From positions 1-5,694 of the forward strand of contig JAITNZ010000077.1 of the NCBI GenBank assembly GCA_031290205.1: DNA of 5,694 bases. The letters are read 5' to 3'. The position numbers were made by a program, and so were the translations under genes. This document shows, piece after piece, positions 1 to 5,532 of the stretch (positions are counted from its first letter, which is position 1; every line of letters starts with the position of its first letter). This DNA comes from Spirochaetaceae bacterium. Lineage in GTDB: Bacteria > Spirochaetota > Spirochaetia > Treponematales > Breznakiellaceae. The notes below the pieces were generated by a model. The model did no database searches. It had not been told where the DNA came from and was given only the letters and a program-made list of their open reading frames with translations.

Positions 1-10
1 TTACAAAAAA

Positions 11-45
11 GCGCACGGCTAGAAGGATGGCAGTAGCTCGTGCGC
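11..45. repeat. Short hairpin near left edge, possibly 3' of an upstream gene
   Basis: GCGCACG (11-17) and CGTGCGC (39-45) are perfect 7-base complements around a 21-base loop. A second small palindrome, GCGCA-TG-TGCGC (42-53), overlaps the right arm and would compete with it. No T-run follows, so this is not a canonical intrinsic terminator. It would lie just after a stop codon if a gene ends at 20-22. Confidence 0.35.
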
Positions 46-106
46 ATGTGCGCGCGTGATACGTACCTGAGAAAGCCTTCCCCCTACTGCCGACACTCGT
101 AAAAGC

Positions 107-161
107 TTTTCCTAAGTGGTGGAAAGTGCGTCCGATGAGGAAACGTACTTGCTTAGGAAAA
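107..161. repeat. Long imperfect hairpin upstream of secA
   Basis: TTTTCCTAAG (107-116) is the exact reverse complement of CTTAGGAAAA (152-161). Inside it, 124-131 pairs with 143-150 over 8 positions with one G-U pair, leaving an 11-base loop (132-142). The two helices are separated by a 7-base bulge on the left (117-123) and one base on the right (151). This gives 18 base pairs within 55 bases. It ends about 130 bases before the secA start. Role unknown: leader structure, repeat remnant or operator are all possible. Confidence 0.6.
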
Positions 162-190
162 ATGGGCGCCCACTTTCTGGCAAGCCTTCC

Positions 191-252
191 CCTCCCGCCC
201 CGTCCCCGCGATTAAAATCGCGGGGCACCAGCACAAGTGCGGGAGGTGCTGG
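191..252. repeat. Nested palindromic block with a 10-bp perfect stem
   Basis: CCCCGCGATT (204-213) and AATCGCGGGG (216-225) form a perfect 10-bp stem with only AA between them. It is enclosed by an outer stem CCTCCCGC (191-198) with GCGGGAGG (239-246). An alternative pairing, CCAGCAC (228-234) with GTGCTGG (246-252), shares base 246 with the outer stem. No T-run follows, so termination is not the obvious role. The 3' edge contains GGAGGT (251-256), a strong Shine-Dalgarno-like sequence, but 37 bases separate it from the secA ATG. Confidence 0.6.
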
Positions 253-258
253 AGGTAG

Positions 259-287
259 TTGTAAATCCTCGCGAAAATGGGTAGAAT
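259..287 (+). promoter_or_regulatory. Possible sigma-70-type promoter for secA
   Basis: TTGTAA (259-264) and TAGAAT (282-287) are separated by exactly 17 bases and match the housekeeping consensus at 4 of 6 and 5 of 6 positions. Transcription would be expected to begin about seven bases after the -10 box, which is the A of the secA ATG at 294. That would give a leaderless or nearly leaderless message, consistent with the lack of a Shine-Dalgarno sequence at normal spacing. This is an inference from pattern alone; chance matches of this quality occur. Confidence 0.4.
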
Positions 288-292
288 TTTCG
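272..292. promoter_or_regulatory. Perfect dyad abutting the secA start codon
   Basis: CGAAAAT (272-278) and ATTTTCG (286-292) are exact reverse complements around a 7-base spacer, ending two bases before the ATG at 294. As DNA it is a candidate operator covering the putative -10 box (282-287). As RNA it would be a weak hairpin next to the start codon; if the message starts further upstream, it would shorten the effective distance from GGAGGT (251-256) to the ATG. I cannot match it to a named regulator. Confidence 0.45.
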
Positions 293-293
293 T

Positions 294-3071
294 ATGATTG
301 AAAAAATACTCACTGTGGTTTTCGGCTCGAAGCGCGAGCGAGATATAAAAAAGTTAGTGCCTCTGGTCGAGGCGGTGAATGCCAAGTCGGAGTGGGCGAG
401 CGCCCTTGATGAAAAAGATTTTAAGGCGAAAACGGCGGAATTCCGCGAGCGTTATGCGGGGGGAGAGAGCCTCGATTCGATGCGGAGCGAGGCGTTTGCG
501 CTGGCACGTGAGGCGGCAGAGCGCTGTCTGGGTGAGCGCCCCTATGACGTGCAGGTGATGGGCGCGCTCGTGCTTCATCAGGGGTCGATTGTCGAGATGA
601 AAACCGGCGAAGGCAAGACGCTGATGAGCGTCGCCGCCGCTTACCTCAACGCGCTTTCGGGGAAGGGCGTTCACGTCGTTACGGTGAACGATTATCTTGC
701 CGAGCGTGATGCTGCGTGGATGCGTCCGGTGTTCGACTACTTGGGGCTGAGCGTTGGGGTGATACTTTCGACGATGGATACCGCGCGGCGCAAAGAAAAT
801 TACCTCTGCGACATTACCTACGGCACGAACAACGAGTTCGGCTTTGATTACCTGCGCGACAACATGCACGCCCGCCTCGACGAGCGTGTGCAGCGGGGGC
901 ATAACTTCTGCATCGTCGATGAAATCGATTCTATATTGATTGACGAGGCGCGCACCCCGCTGATTATTTCCGGTGCGGCGGAGGATGACACGTTTAAGTT
1001 TGCCGAGGTCGATAAGATGCTGGGCACCTTGCGCGAGGCGGAAAAAAAAGAGGACGGCGATTATCCTGATGAGGCACAGGGTGAGGAGATTATCGGTGAT
1101 TATAAACTTAACGAAAAAAATAAAAATGTATCGTTTACGAACGCAGGGCTTGCGAAAATCGAAACGCTTTTACAGAAACGGAATCTGATTAAGGGGCAGA
1201 TTGTTGATGAAGAGAACTTCGAGTATCTTCACTACTTTACGCAGGCGCTTCGTTCACACAAACTTTTTCATATTGATGTTGATTATGTTGTTCAGGATGG
1301 TGAGGTTCAGATTGTTGATGAGTTCACCGGGCGCATCCTTCACGGCAGACGTTATTCCGACGGGCTGCATCAGGCTATCGAAGCGAAGGAGCATATCAGG
1401 ATAAAGCAGCGTAACAGGACATTAGCGACTATCACGTTTCAGAATTACTTCAGACTCTATGATAAAATATCGGGGATGACGGGGACTGCCGACACGGAAG
1501 CGGTTGAGTTTAGCAATATATACAATCTTGATGTCGTGGTGATACCGACGAATGTCGCCGTCTCGCGCATAGACGAGGATGATGTCGTCTATCTTGATGA
1601 GGATGATAAGTTTCAGGCGCTTGGGGACGAGATTGCCCAGGCGCATAAACGGGGGCAGCCGATGCTTGTGGGGACGGTTTCCATCGACAAATCGGAAAAG
1701 CTCTCGACCTTGCTCACGAAGCGCGGGGTACGGCACGAGGTGCTCAATGCAAAAAACCACGCGCGGGAGGCGCTGATTATATCCGAAGCGGGGTCGAAGG
1801 GCGCCGTTACCATAGCGACGAACATGGCGGGGCGGGGGACGGACATCAAGCTGGGCGGCAATGCGGAACACCGCGCACGCCGACGGGCGGGGACGGAGGC
1901 GACGCCAGAAAAATATCGCGAGATACTGAAAGAAGAGATAGAGAAGTGGAAGCAGGATTATGAAGAGGTGAAGAGCGCCGGCGGGCTCTATGTTATCGGC
2001 ACGGAGCGGCACGAGAGTCGGCGTATCGACAATCAGTTACGCGGCAGGTCCGGGCGGCAGGGCGACCCGGGTCGCTCGAAGTTTTTTATTTCGATGGATG
2101 ACGAGCTGATGCGGCTTTTCGGCGGCGATAGGATGAAGCGGCTTATGGCGAGAATTGGTATGGAGAAGGGGGACCCGCTCAATCATCCCATGCTCAACCG
2201 GAGTATCGAACGGGCGCAAAAAAAAGTTGAGGAGCGCAACTTCGAGACACGAAAGCATCTTTTGGAATACGATGATGTGCTGAATCAGCAACGTAAATTT
2301 ATTTATGAACAGCGCGATGCTATTTTAGTTGATAATGATTTGAAGCGGCGTGTAAACGAAGCAACAGAAGACATGGTGCGCGCAGCGCTGTCTCAATACA
2401 GTGCGGCGCTGCGAAAAAATCCCGACAGGGCGTATCCTGAACTCGCTGACTTTTTGAAATCGAAATTTAATTTCACCGTAAGACCTGACGATCTGAATAA
2501 CAAGCCGCCCGAAGAGATTGAAACTGAGCTTGCCATTGCGCTTAAAAACGATATAGAAGACAAGGATGAGTTTCTGAGAGCAGGCGAGCTGAACACATTT
2601 ATACGGATACAGTATCTGCAATGCATTGACCGATTCTGGCTCGACCATCTTGAAAACATGGAAAGTTTACGCGAGGCGGTTTATCTGCGGCACTATGCGC
2701 AGAAGAATCCGCTGACGGAATATAAACTGGAGGGCTTTCAGATTTTCGACACGATGGTCGAATCGATTCGCCAGACGATAGCGTCGCGGGTGCATCTGGT
2801 GCGCATACAAGTTGGGGGCGCCGAGCGGGATGTGCGCTCACGGAGTGTGGGGGCGCAAGCGACGCACGGGAGCTTGGGCGCGTTTGCGGCACTCGCCGCA
2901 AACGCCGCGCCGCCGCGTAGCGGCGGCGCCGGCTCCCCCCAGCCCGCTGCGGGGAGCCGCGCCCAAGCAGCCCCTGCGGTAACCATCGTGAGGTCCCAAC
3001 CCAAAGTTGGACGCAACGACCTCTGCCCCTGCGGTTCAGGGCTTAAATACAAATATTGCCATGGCAAGTAG
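294..3071 (+). CDS. secA: Protein translocase subunit SecA (ATPase)
   Basis: SecA is the cytoplasmic ATPase that drives unfolded preproteins through the SecYEG channel. The 925-residue length is normal for the family. Visible in order: the N-terminal helix beginning MIEKILTVVFGSKRER; Walker A KTGEGKT at about 103-109; VNDYLAERD at 131-139; TYGTNNEFGFDYLRDN at 175-190; Walker B region VDEIDSILIDEARTP at 208-222 (DEID in place of the common DEVD); the preprotein cross-linking domain; GMTGTA at 394-399; NMAGRGTDIKLGG at 510-522; the arginine-finger motif QLRGRSGRQGDPG at 581-593; the scaffold and wing domains; and a C-terminal zinc motif with Cys911, Cys913, Cys922 and His923, which binds SecB or ribosomes in other species. 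The start is fixed by an in-frame TAG at 282-284 and by family alignment. There is no Shine-Dalgarno at normal spacing. Oddity: residues about 860-892, an Ala/Gly/Pro-rich linker, are encoded by a cloverleaf-forming palindromic block. The stop codon lies inside a heptamer inverted repeat. Confidence 0.98.
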   Translation: MIEKILTVVFGSKRERDIKKLVPLVEAVNAKSEWASALDEKDFKAKTAEFRERYAGGESLDSMRSEAFALAREAAERCLGERPYDVQVMGALVLHQGSIVEMKTGEGKTLMSVAAAYLNALSGKGVHVVTVNDYLAERDAAWMRPVFDYLGLSVGVILSTMDTARRKENYLCDITYGTNNEFGFDYLRDNMHARLDERVQRGHNFCIVDEIDSILIDEARTPLIISGAAEDDTFKFAEVDKMLGTLREAEKKEDGDYPDEAQGEEIIGDYKLNEKNKNVSFTNAGLAKIETLLQKRNLIKGQIVDEENFEYLHYFTQALRSHKLFHIDVDYVVQDGEVQIVDEFTGRILHGRRYSDGLHQAIEAKEHIRIKQRNRTLATITFQNYFRLYDKISGMTGTADTEAVEFSNIYNLDVVVIPTNVAVSRIDEDDVVYLDEDDKFQALGDEIAQAHKRGQPMLVGTVSIDKSEKLSTLLTKRGVRHEVLNAKNHAREALIISEAGSKGAVTIATNMAGRGTDIKLGGNAEHRARRRAGTEATPEKYREILKEEIEKWKQDYEEVKSAGGLYVIGTERHESRRIDNQLRGRSGRQGDPGRSKFFISMDDELMRLFGGDRMKRLMARIGMEKGDPLNHPMLNRSIERAQKKVEERNFETRKHLLEYDDVLNQQRKFIYEQRDAILVDNDLKRRVNEATEDMVRAALSQYSAALRKNPDRAYPELADFLKSKFNFTVRPDDLNNKPPEEIETELAIALKNDIEDKDEFLRAGELNTFIRIQYLQCIDRFWLDHLENMESLREAVYLRHYAQKNPLTEYKLEGFQIFDTMVESIRQTIASRVHLVRIQVGGAERDVRSRSVGAQATHGSLGAFAALAANAAPPRSGGAGSPQPAAGSRAQAAPAVTIVRSQPKVGRNDLCPCGSGLKYKYCHGK
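2868..2973. repeat. Cloverleaf-forming palindromic block inside secA
   Basis: Four perfect inverted repeats nest without conflict. The outer stem is GCTTGGGC (2872-2879) with GCCCAAGC (2961-2968). Hairpin 1 is 2880-2890 with 2895-2905 (11 bp, loop ACTC). Hairpin 2 is 2907-2916 with 2920-2929 (10 bp, loop GTA). Hairpin 3 is 2930-2938 with 2951-2959 (9 bp, 12-base loop). Only bases 2906 and 2960 are unpaired at the junction, so 38 base pairs lie within 97 bases. GGG (2868-2870) can also pair with CCC (2971-2973) beyond a small internal loop. The block is read in frame as a low-complexity Ala/Gly/Pro linker between the SecA core and its zinc tail. It is much more GC-rich than the surrounding gene. 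An inserted palindromic repeat is the simplest reading, but that is inference. Confidence 0.75.
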
Positions 3072-3134
3072 GGAGTGGGTTTTTTAATGGAATAGACTGA
3101 TACTCCGAACTAAAACCCCACTCCCTACTCCCTA
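3067..3134. repeat. Heptamer inverted repeat between convergent genes (copy A)
   Basis: AGTAGGGAGTGGG (3067-3079) pairs perfectly over 13 bp with CCCACTCCCTACT (3117-3129). After a one-base bulge (C3116), TTTT (3080-3083) pairs with AAAA (3112-3115), and the loop is 28 bases. The right arm reads as 7-base units: CCCCACT, CCCTACT, CCCTACA. The element includes the secA stop (TAG, 3069-3071) and, on the minus strand, the stop of the barrel gene (3132-3134). It is well placed to end transcription from both sides, but no T-run follows the hairpin in either direction, so it is not a textbook intrinsic terminator. It shares a core and right-arm pattern with copy B. Confidence 0.7.
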
Positions 3135-4487
3135 CAACGTATACCCCACCAGCGCCTTTATAAAGCTGTTATTGTGGTAGTAGCCGAACTCGCCGCTGAA
3201 GTCGCCGGCGAAGATGCCGCCTGATAGTTCGGCGTTTACGTCGCCGCGTGTCCAGGCGATACTCGGTATGATATAGCAGTCGTTTTGCTCGATTGTCCAG
3301 AGGGTTTTTACTTTAAACTCAAGCTCGTCGCGAAGGACTTTTTTTGATACGATAACGGTAAGCCGCGTAAAGGTCTCGTCCGTTCCCGCTTCGGTATCGA
3401 ATAGCGGGTTGCTGTCGATTTTACCGTGCATGAGGGCGACGGCTTCGTTTACTTGCAGATTGAGATTGATACCTAAGAAAAGATCGCGGTCGAAACCGAG
3501 CGACCAGCAGATTTTTGGATTGTAGACAGAGCCATCATCGCCAGAGAAGTCGTCGGTAAGATTTGCGGCAAGTTCGGCGCGGATATTGAAGCCGGCGATA
3601 ACCTGGGCATAATCAAAACCTACCTGGTGATACGCGTTATAGAAGAGCGGCGACTCGCCTACCATTAATTTACTGGCATTGATAGCCGGTTTCGGTAGCC
3701 GCCCATAATAATACTGCATACCAAGATCGGAGGAGCCAAGCGTTGTTGTAAACCGAAGCCCCGCCTGTGCGTAGGCGATGCTCCTCTCTGTGTCTTTATA
3801 GAGGGAGTATGGATCGGAAATACCCATTGCCGTTGCTCCAGCCGCAAACTTCGTCATCACTTCCGGTATCCAGCGTGCGTTGGAAGCATTGGGGTCCGCC
3901 GCATACTCGTTCCCCTGGAACCAGGGGACAAAGACTGCCTCTAGTTTGGTAAAGCTGCCGAGGCTGTAGGCAAGGTCGAGCATAGGGCGGGCGATTTTTA
4001 TCGCAAGCAAATCGGACATCTTGCTTAAATCAGAATAATTCAGCGGGTTCACCACATCCAACGGTCCGAGGCTATCCGCTTTTCCCCACGTTAATTTTCT
4101 AAGCCCCCCCTCAAGCTGAAAATCGCCGAAATAAAATCGGGCGTAGGCTTCATCCACGATGAAAGGATTTTTCCACTCGCCCTTATCGAGTTGGGGTTCA
4201 ATTTTCAGATTAACAAAGGCATCGGCGACGGACGAGTTTGCCGCAAAATTCAGCTTGCCCTGTAAGATATTGCCAAGGTCAAAGCCCGATGCCGAATCCA
4301 TATCGTGGGTGTAGCCAAGCAACTGCGCCTGCACTTTACCCGAAATCGTTACATGGGGCGATGAGGAAGCCGCCCCTCCGTCCGCGCTCTCCGTGTCGTC
4401 AAAGCCGAACCCGAAGCCGCCGTCCTGCGCGAAGACCGCGCCGCCGATACATGGTAGCAACAAAAATAAAAATAATTTTTTAAACAT
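3132..4487 (-). CDS. Predicted outer membrane beta-barrel protein (DUF1302-like)
   Basis: The product has 451 residues from the chosen ATG at 4485-4487. That start is preceded at 5 bases by AGGAG and opens a clear signal peptide: Lys3-Lys4, a Leu/Phe-rich core, and probable cleavage after Ala20 (AVFA-QDG). The frame stays open to an ATG at 4517, but that start has no ribosome site and would put ten residues before the signal peptide. A Gly/Asp/Ser-rich stretch (about 21-43) precedes the mature domain, which shows alternating polar and hydrophobic residues with many Tyr, Phe and Gly, typical of transmembrane beta-strands. The segment KLTWGKADSL (131-140) followed by DVVNPLNYSD (144-153) recalls DUF1302-type barrels; this resemblance is from memory. 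The last residue is Leu rather than the Phe common at barrel C-termini. It lies downstream of the LolA-like and RND genes on the same strand, suggesting the outer membrane part of their pathway. The family name is less certain than the barrel prediction. Confidence 0.75.
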   Translation of the reverse strand: MFKKLFLFLLLPCIGGAVFAQDGGFGFGFDDTESADGGAASSSPHVTISGKVQAQLLGYTHDMDSASGFDLGNILQGKLNFAANSSVADAFVNLKIEPQLDKGEWKNPFIVDEAYARFYFGDFQLEGGLRKLTWGKADSLGPLDVVNPLNYSDLSKMSDLLAIKIARPMLDLAYSLGSFTKLEAVFVPWFQGNEYAADPNASNARWIPEVMTKFAAGATAMGISDPYSLYKDTERSIAYAQAGLRFTTTLGSSDLGMQYYYGRLPKPAINASKLMVGESPLFYNAYHQVGFDYAQVIAGFNIRAELAANLTDDFSGDDGSVYNPKICWSLGFDRDLFLGINLNLQVNEAVALMHGKIDSNPLFDTEAGTDETFTRLTVIVSKKVLRDELEFKVKTLWTIEQNDCYIIPSIAWTRGDVNAELSGGIFAGDFSGEFGYYHNNSFIKALVGYTL

Positions 4488-4492
4488 AAATG

Positions 4493-4497
4493 CTCCT
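4493..4497 (-). promoter_or_regulatory. Ribosome binding site that decides the barrel gene start
   Basis: Read on the minus strand this is AGGAG, five bases from the ATG at 4485-4487. It favours that ATG over the in-frame ATG at 4515-4517, which has no such site and is preceded directly by an in-frame TAA. Confidence 0.8.
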
Positions 4498-4501
4498 ATA
4501 A

Positions 4502-4514
4502 GCGTCTTAGACGC
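4502..4514. promoter_or_regulatory. 13-base palindrome in the barrel gene leader
   Basis: GCGTCT-T-AGACGC is a perfect 6-bp dyad around one base. It lies four bases upstream of the ribosome binding site and 14 bases upstream of the preferred ATG. It could be an operator or, with its minimal spacer, a DNA-binding site rather than an RNA hairpin. It would be coding only if the longer start at 4517 were used. No named regulator is recognised. Confidence 0.35.
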
Positions 4515-4539
4515 CATTTACAAAGAATAAAACAATGAT

Positions 4540-4658
4540 GGGGAATGGGGGATGGGGAATGGGGAAGATTTTTCTTTGATACATCAGCGACCTTCATGGA
4601 GTATTACCATAATTCGAAGTAAAACCCTGTTCCCTGTTCCCCGTTCCCTGTTCCCCCC
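4540..4658. repeat. Heptamer-armed inverted repeat between barrel and LolA-like genes (copy B)
   Basis: The left arm is four 7-base units: GGGGAAT (4540-4546), GGGGGAT, GGGGAAT and GGGGAAG (to 4567). The right arm is CCCTGTT, CCCTGTT, CCCCGTT and CCCTGTT (4625-4652) followed by a C run. In plus-strand RNA, 4540-4566 pairs with 4630-4656 over 27 consecutive positions, six of them G-U. In minus-strand RNA, the direction of the flanking genes, those six become C-A mismatches. The 57-base intervening sequence contains a T run (4569-4573) and ends in TTCGAAGTAAAACCC, close to TCCGAACTAAAACCC in copy A. It may lower read-through from the LolA-like gene into the barrel gene. A T-rich stretch (TTGTTTTATTC) follows on the minus strand. 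I see no convincing promoter for the barrel gene here. Confidence 0.75.
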
Positions 4659-4662
4659 TCCC

Positions 4663-5451
4663 TCAGGGTTTCCCTGTTTCGAGATATTTTGGCGTGAATG
4701 CGCCTTCGGGGACAGGATCATCGTATTTGATTTTATCAACATAGATGGTGGTTGAGGTATTGTCGGGGATCGTCGTCATGATTGATTCCATTGGGGTGAG
4801 CCGCCCCTGCTTGTCTTCTACTTTTTTTACCTCGAATCTTTTAAGCAGGCTGCCTTTCTTGTCGTACATTTCCATCTTCCAGATGATGTTGCTTGATTTA
4901 TCGACCCATTGGATGGCTTTTGAATACTGATACGATGCATCTTTCGCCACTGATTGAATGACATAGCAGTCATTGCCGTTCAGTTTTTCTTCGCGCAACA
5001 GCGTATTCGTATCTTCGCTCGCTTCGCGGTCGGTGGACGAAATATCGTCGAAGGAAAGGTCGGTTCCCATAAAGCTGTTCGAGCCTTCTGATGAAGCGAC
5101 GCGGCGCACTTTACCCAACTCACGCAGGAAAATCCAGCGGTCGTCGTCCGCGTTCTTTTTGCTTATGGTAAGGAAGCGCGTACCTGCGATAGTTTTCGGC
5201 TGCAAGAACTCAATGATGATGCGGGAGTTACCATCCTTATCATCTTTTGAATACTGATTGATTTTCCGCTCGGTAGTGCCGCCTTTTTTATCGGTAAGCA
5301 CCATGCGCGACTGGGTTGATACCGTATCAGATTCGATACGGTTCCGTGCTTTGTCAATGATCGAGTCGGCATTCTGCGCGACAGCGAACATCACTTGGAC
5401 AGCGAATAACACTGTAACCAAACAAATTTTTTTATTCACAATTTTTTTCAC
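4663..5451 (-). CDS. Periplasmic LolA-like outer membrane lipoprotein-sorting protein
   Basis: The product has 262 residues and belongs to the LolA-like family usually annotated 'outer membrane lipoprotein-sorting protein' (the PF17131 type). These are periplasmic carriers with a half-barrel hydrophobic cavity, often encoded beside MMPL/RND transporters. Seen here: a signal peptide with a basic start (MKKIVNKK), a hydrophobic core and probable cleavage near AVA-QN (residues 23-27); then the family signatures FLQPKTIAGTRFLTI (82-96), DDDRWIFLRELGKVRRV (102-118) and SFMGTDLSFDDI (126-137); and a C-terminal stretch VPEGAFTPKYLE (247-258). The start is GTG at 5449-5451, with AGGAG seven bases upstream. 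The cysteine at residue 10 is not in a lipobox, so this is a soluble protein rather than a lipoprotein. It begins 81 bases after the stop of the RND gene on the same strand, so co-transcription is plausible. Whether it carries lipoprotein, phospholipid or another lipid cannot be read from the sequence. Confidence 0.9.
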   Translation of the reverse strand: MKKIVNKKICLVTVLFAVQVMFAVAQNADSIIDKARNRIESDTVSTQSRMVLTDKKGGTTERKINQYSKDDKDGNSRIIIEFLQPKTIAGTRFLTISKKNADDDRWIFLRELGKVRRVASSEGSNSFMGTDLSFDDISSTDREASEDTNTLLREEKLNGNDCYVIQSVAKDASYQYSKAIQWVDKSSNIIWKMEMYDKKGSLLKRFEVKKVEDKQGRLTPMESIMTTIPDNTSTTIYVDKIKYDDPVPEGAFTPKYLETGKP

Positions 5452-5458
5452 AATCTAT

Positions 5459-5463
5459 CTCCT
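5459..5463 (-). promoter_or_regulatory. Ribosome binding site supporting the GTG start of the LolA-like gene
   Basis: On the minus strand this is AGGAG, seven bases before the GTG at 5449-5451. No ATG lies in the right place at the signal peptide, so the GTG start is accepted on this site and on the protein's N-terminus. Confidence 0.8.
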
Positions 5464-5481
5464 AAAATAAAAAGTTTTCAA

Positions 5482-5487
5482 GTTATA
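5482..5487 (-). promoter_or_regulatory. Possible -10 box before the LolA-like gene
   Basis: TATAAC on the minus strand matches the -10 consensus at five of six positions and would start transcription about 24 bases before the GTG. No acceptable -35 box is found 16-18 bases upstream. The gene may simply be read from the RND gene's promoter. Confidence 0.22.
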
Positions 5488-5532
5488 CATCTCGTTCTCT
5501 TGCCGAACGGAAGGGCGGCTGTGGCGCTCCGC

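Larger units (their letters stand above)
1..293. other. Gene-free region upstream of secA, rich in inverted repeats
   Basis: I see no supportable gene here. The first bases could be the end of an upstream reading frame (Tyr-Lys-Lys-Ala-His-Gly, stop TAG at 20-22), but six residues cannot identify it and other frames also stop nearby. The rest contains several perfect or near-perfect inverted repeats: 11-17 with 39-45, 107-116 with 152-161, 191-198 with 239-246, 204-213 with 216-225, 228-234 with 246-252, and 272-278 with 286-292. An 11-base direct repeat AAGCCTTCCCC occurs at 73-83 and 182-192. The region looks like a structured leader or a palindromic repeat patch rather than coding DNA. Confidence 0.7.

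Noticed and set aside
1..36. Tail of an upstream coding sequence
   Set aside because: All three forward frames end within the first 59 bases, and the one suggestive tail (stop at 20-22) has six residues, too few to support a call.
116..301. A 61-codon open frame ending eight bases into secA, considered as a SecM-like leader peptide
   Set aside because: It starts at GTG with no ribosome site, has no signal sequence, and is composed largely of inverted-repeat DNA read as Ser/Gly/Pro; nothing resembles a known arrest motif.
354..902. A 182-codon antisense frame over the SecA nucleotide-binding domain
   Set aside because: It mirrors highly conserved SecA codons and shows no recognisable family features.
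1422..2012. A 196-codon open frame antisense to secA
   Set aside because: It lies fully inside conserved SecA coding sequence, has no ribosome site I can see, and its Arg/Leu/His-rich composition is typical of an antisense shadow.
2872..2968. The cloverleaf considered as a real tRNA gene
   Set aside because: Stem lengths (11 and 10 bp arms, 3-4 base loops) do not fit tRNA, there is no T-loop or anticodon loop sequence, and the block is in frame within secA.
4446..4454. Cysteine 13 in the barrel protein's signal sequence, considered as a lipobox
   Set aside because: The context LLPC has Pro before Cys, lies in the middle of the hydrophobic core, and a normal cleavage site follows at Ala20.
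3132..4517. The longer version of the barrel gene starting at 4517
   Set aside because: The internal ATG at 4487 has a well-spaced AGGAG and directly begins a signal peptide; the longer form adds ten residues with no ribosome site.
4540..4652. Tandem heptamers considered as a CRISPR array or minisatellite
   Set aside because: The units are only 7 bases with no spacers, and the second block is the complement of the first, which fits an inverted repeat with heptamer arms.
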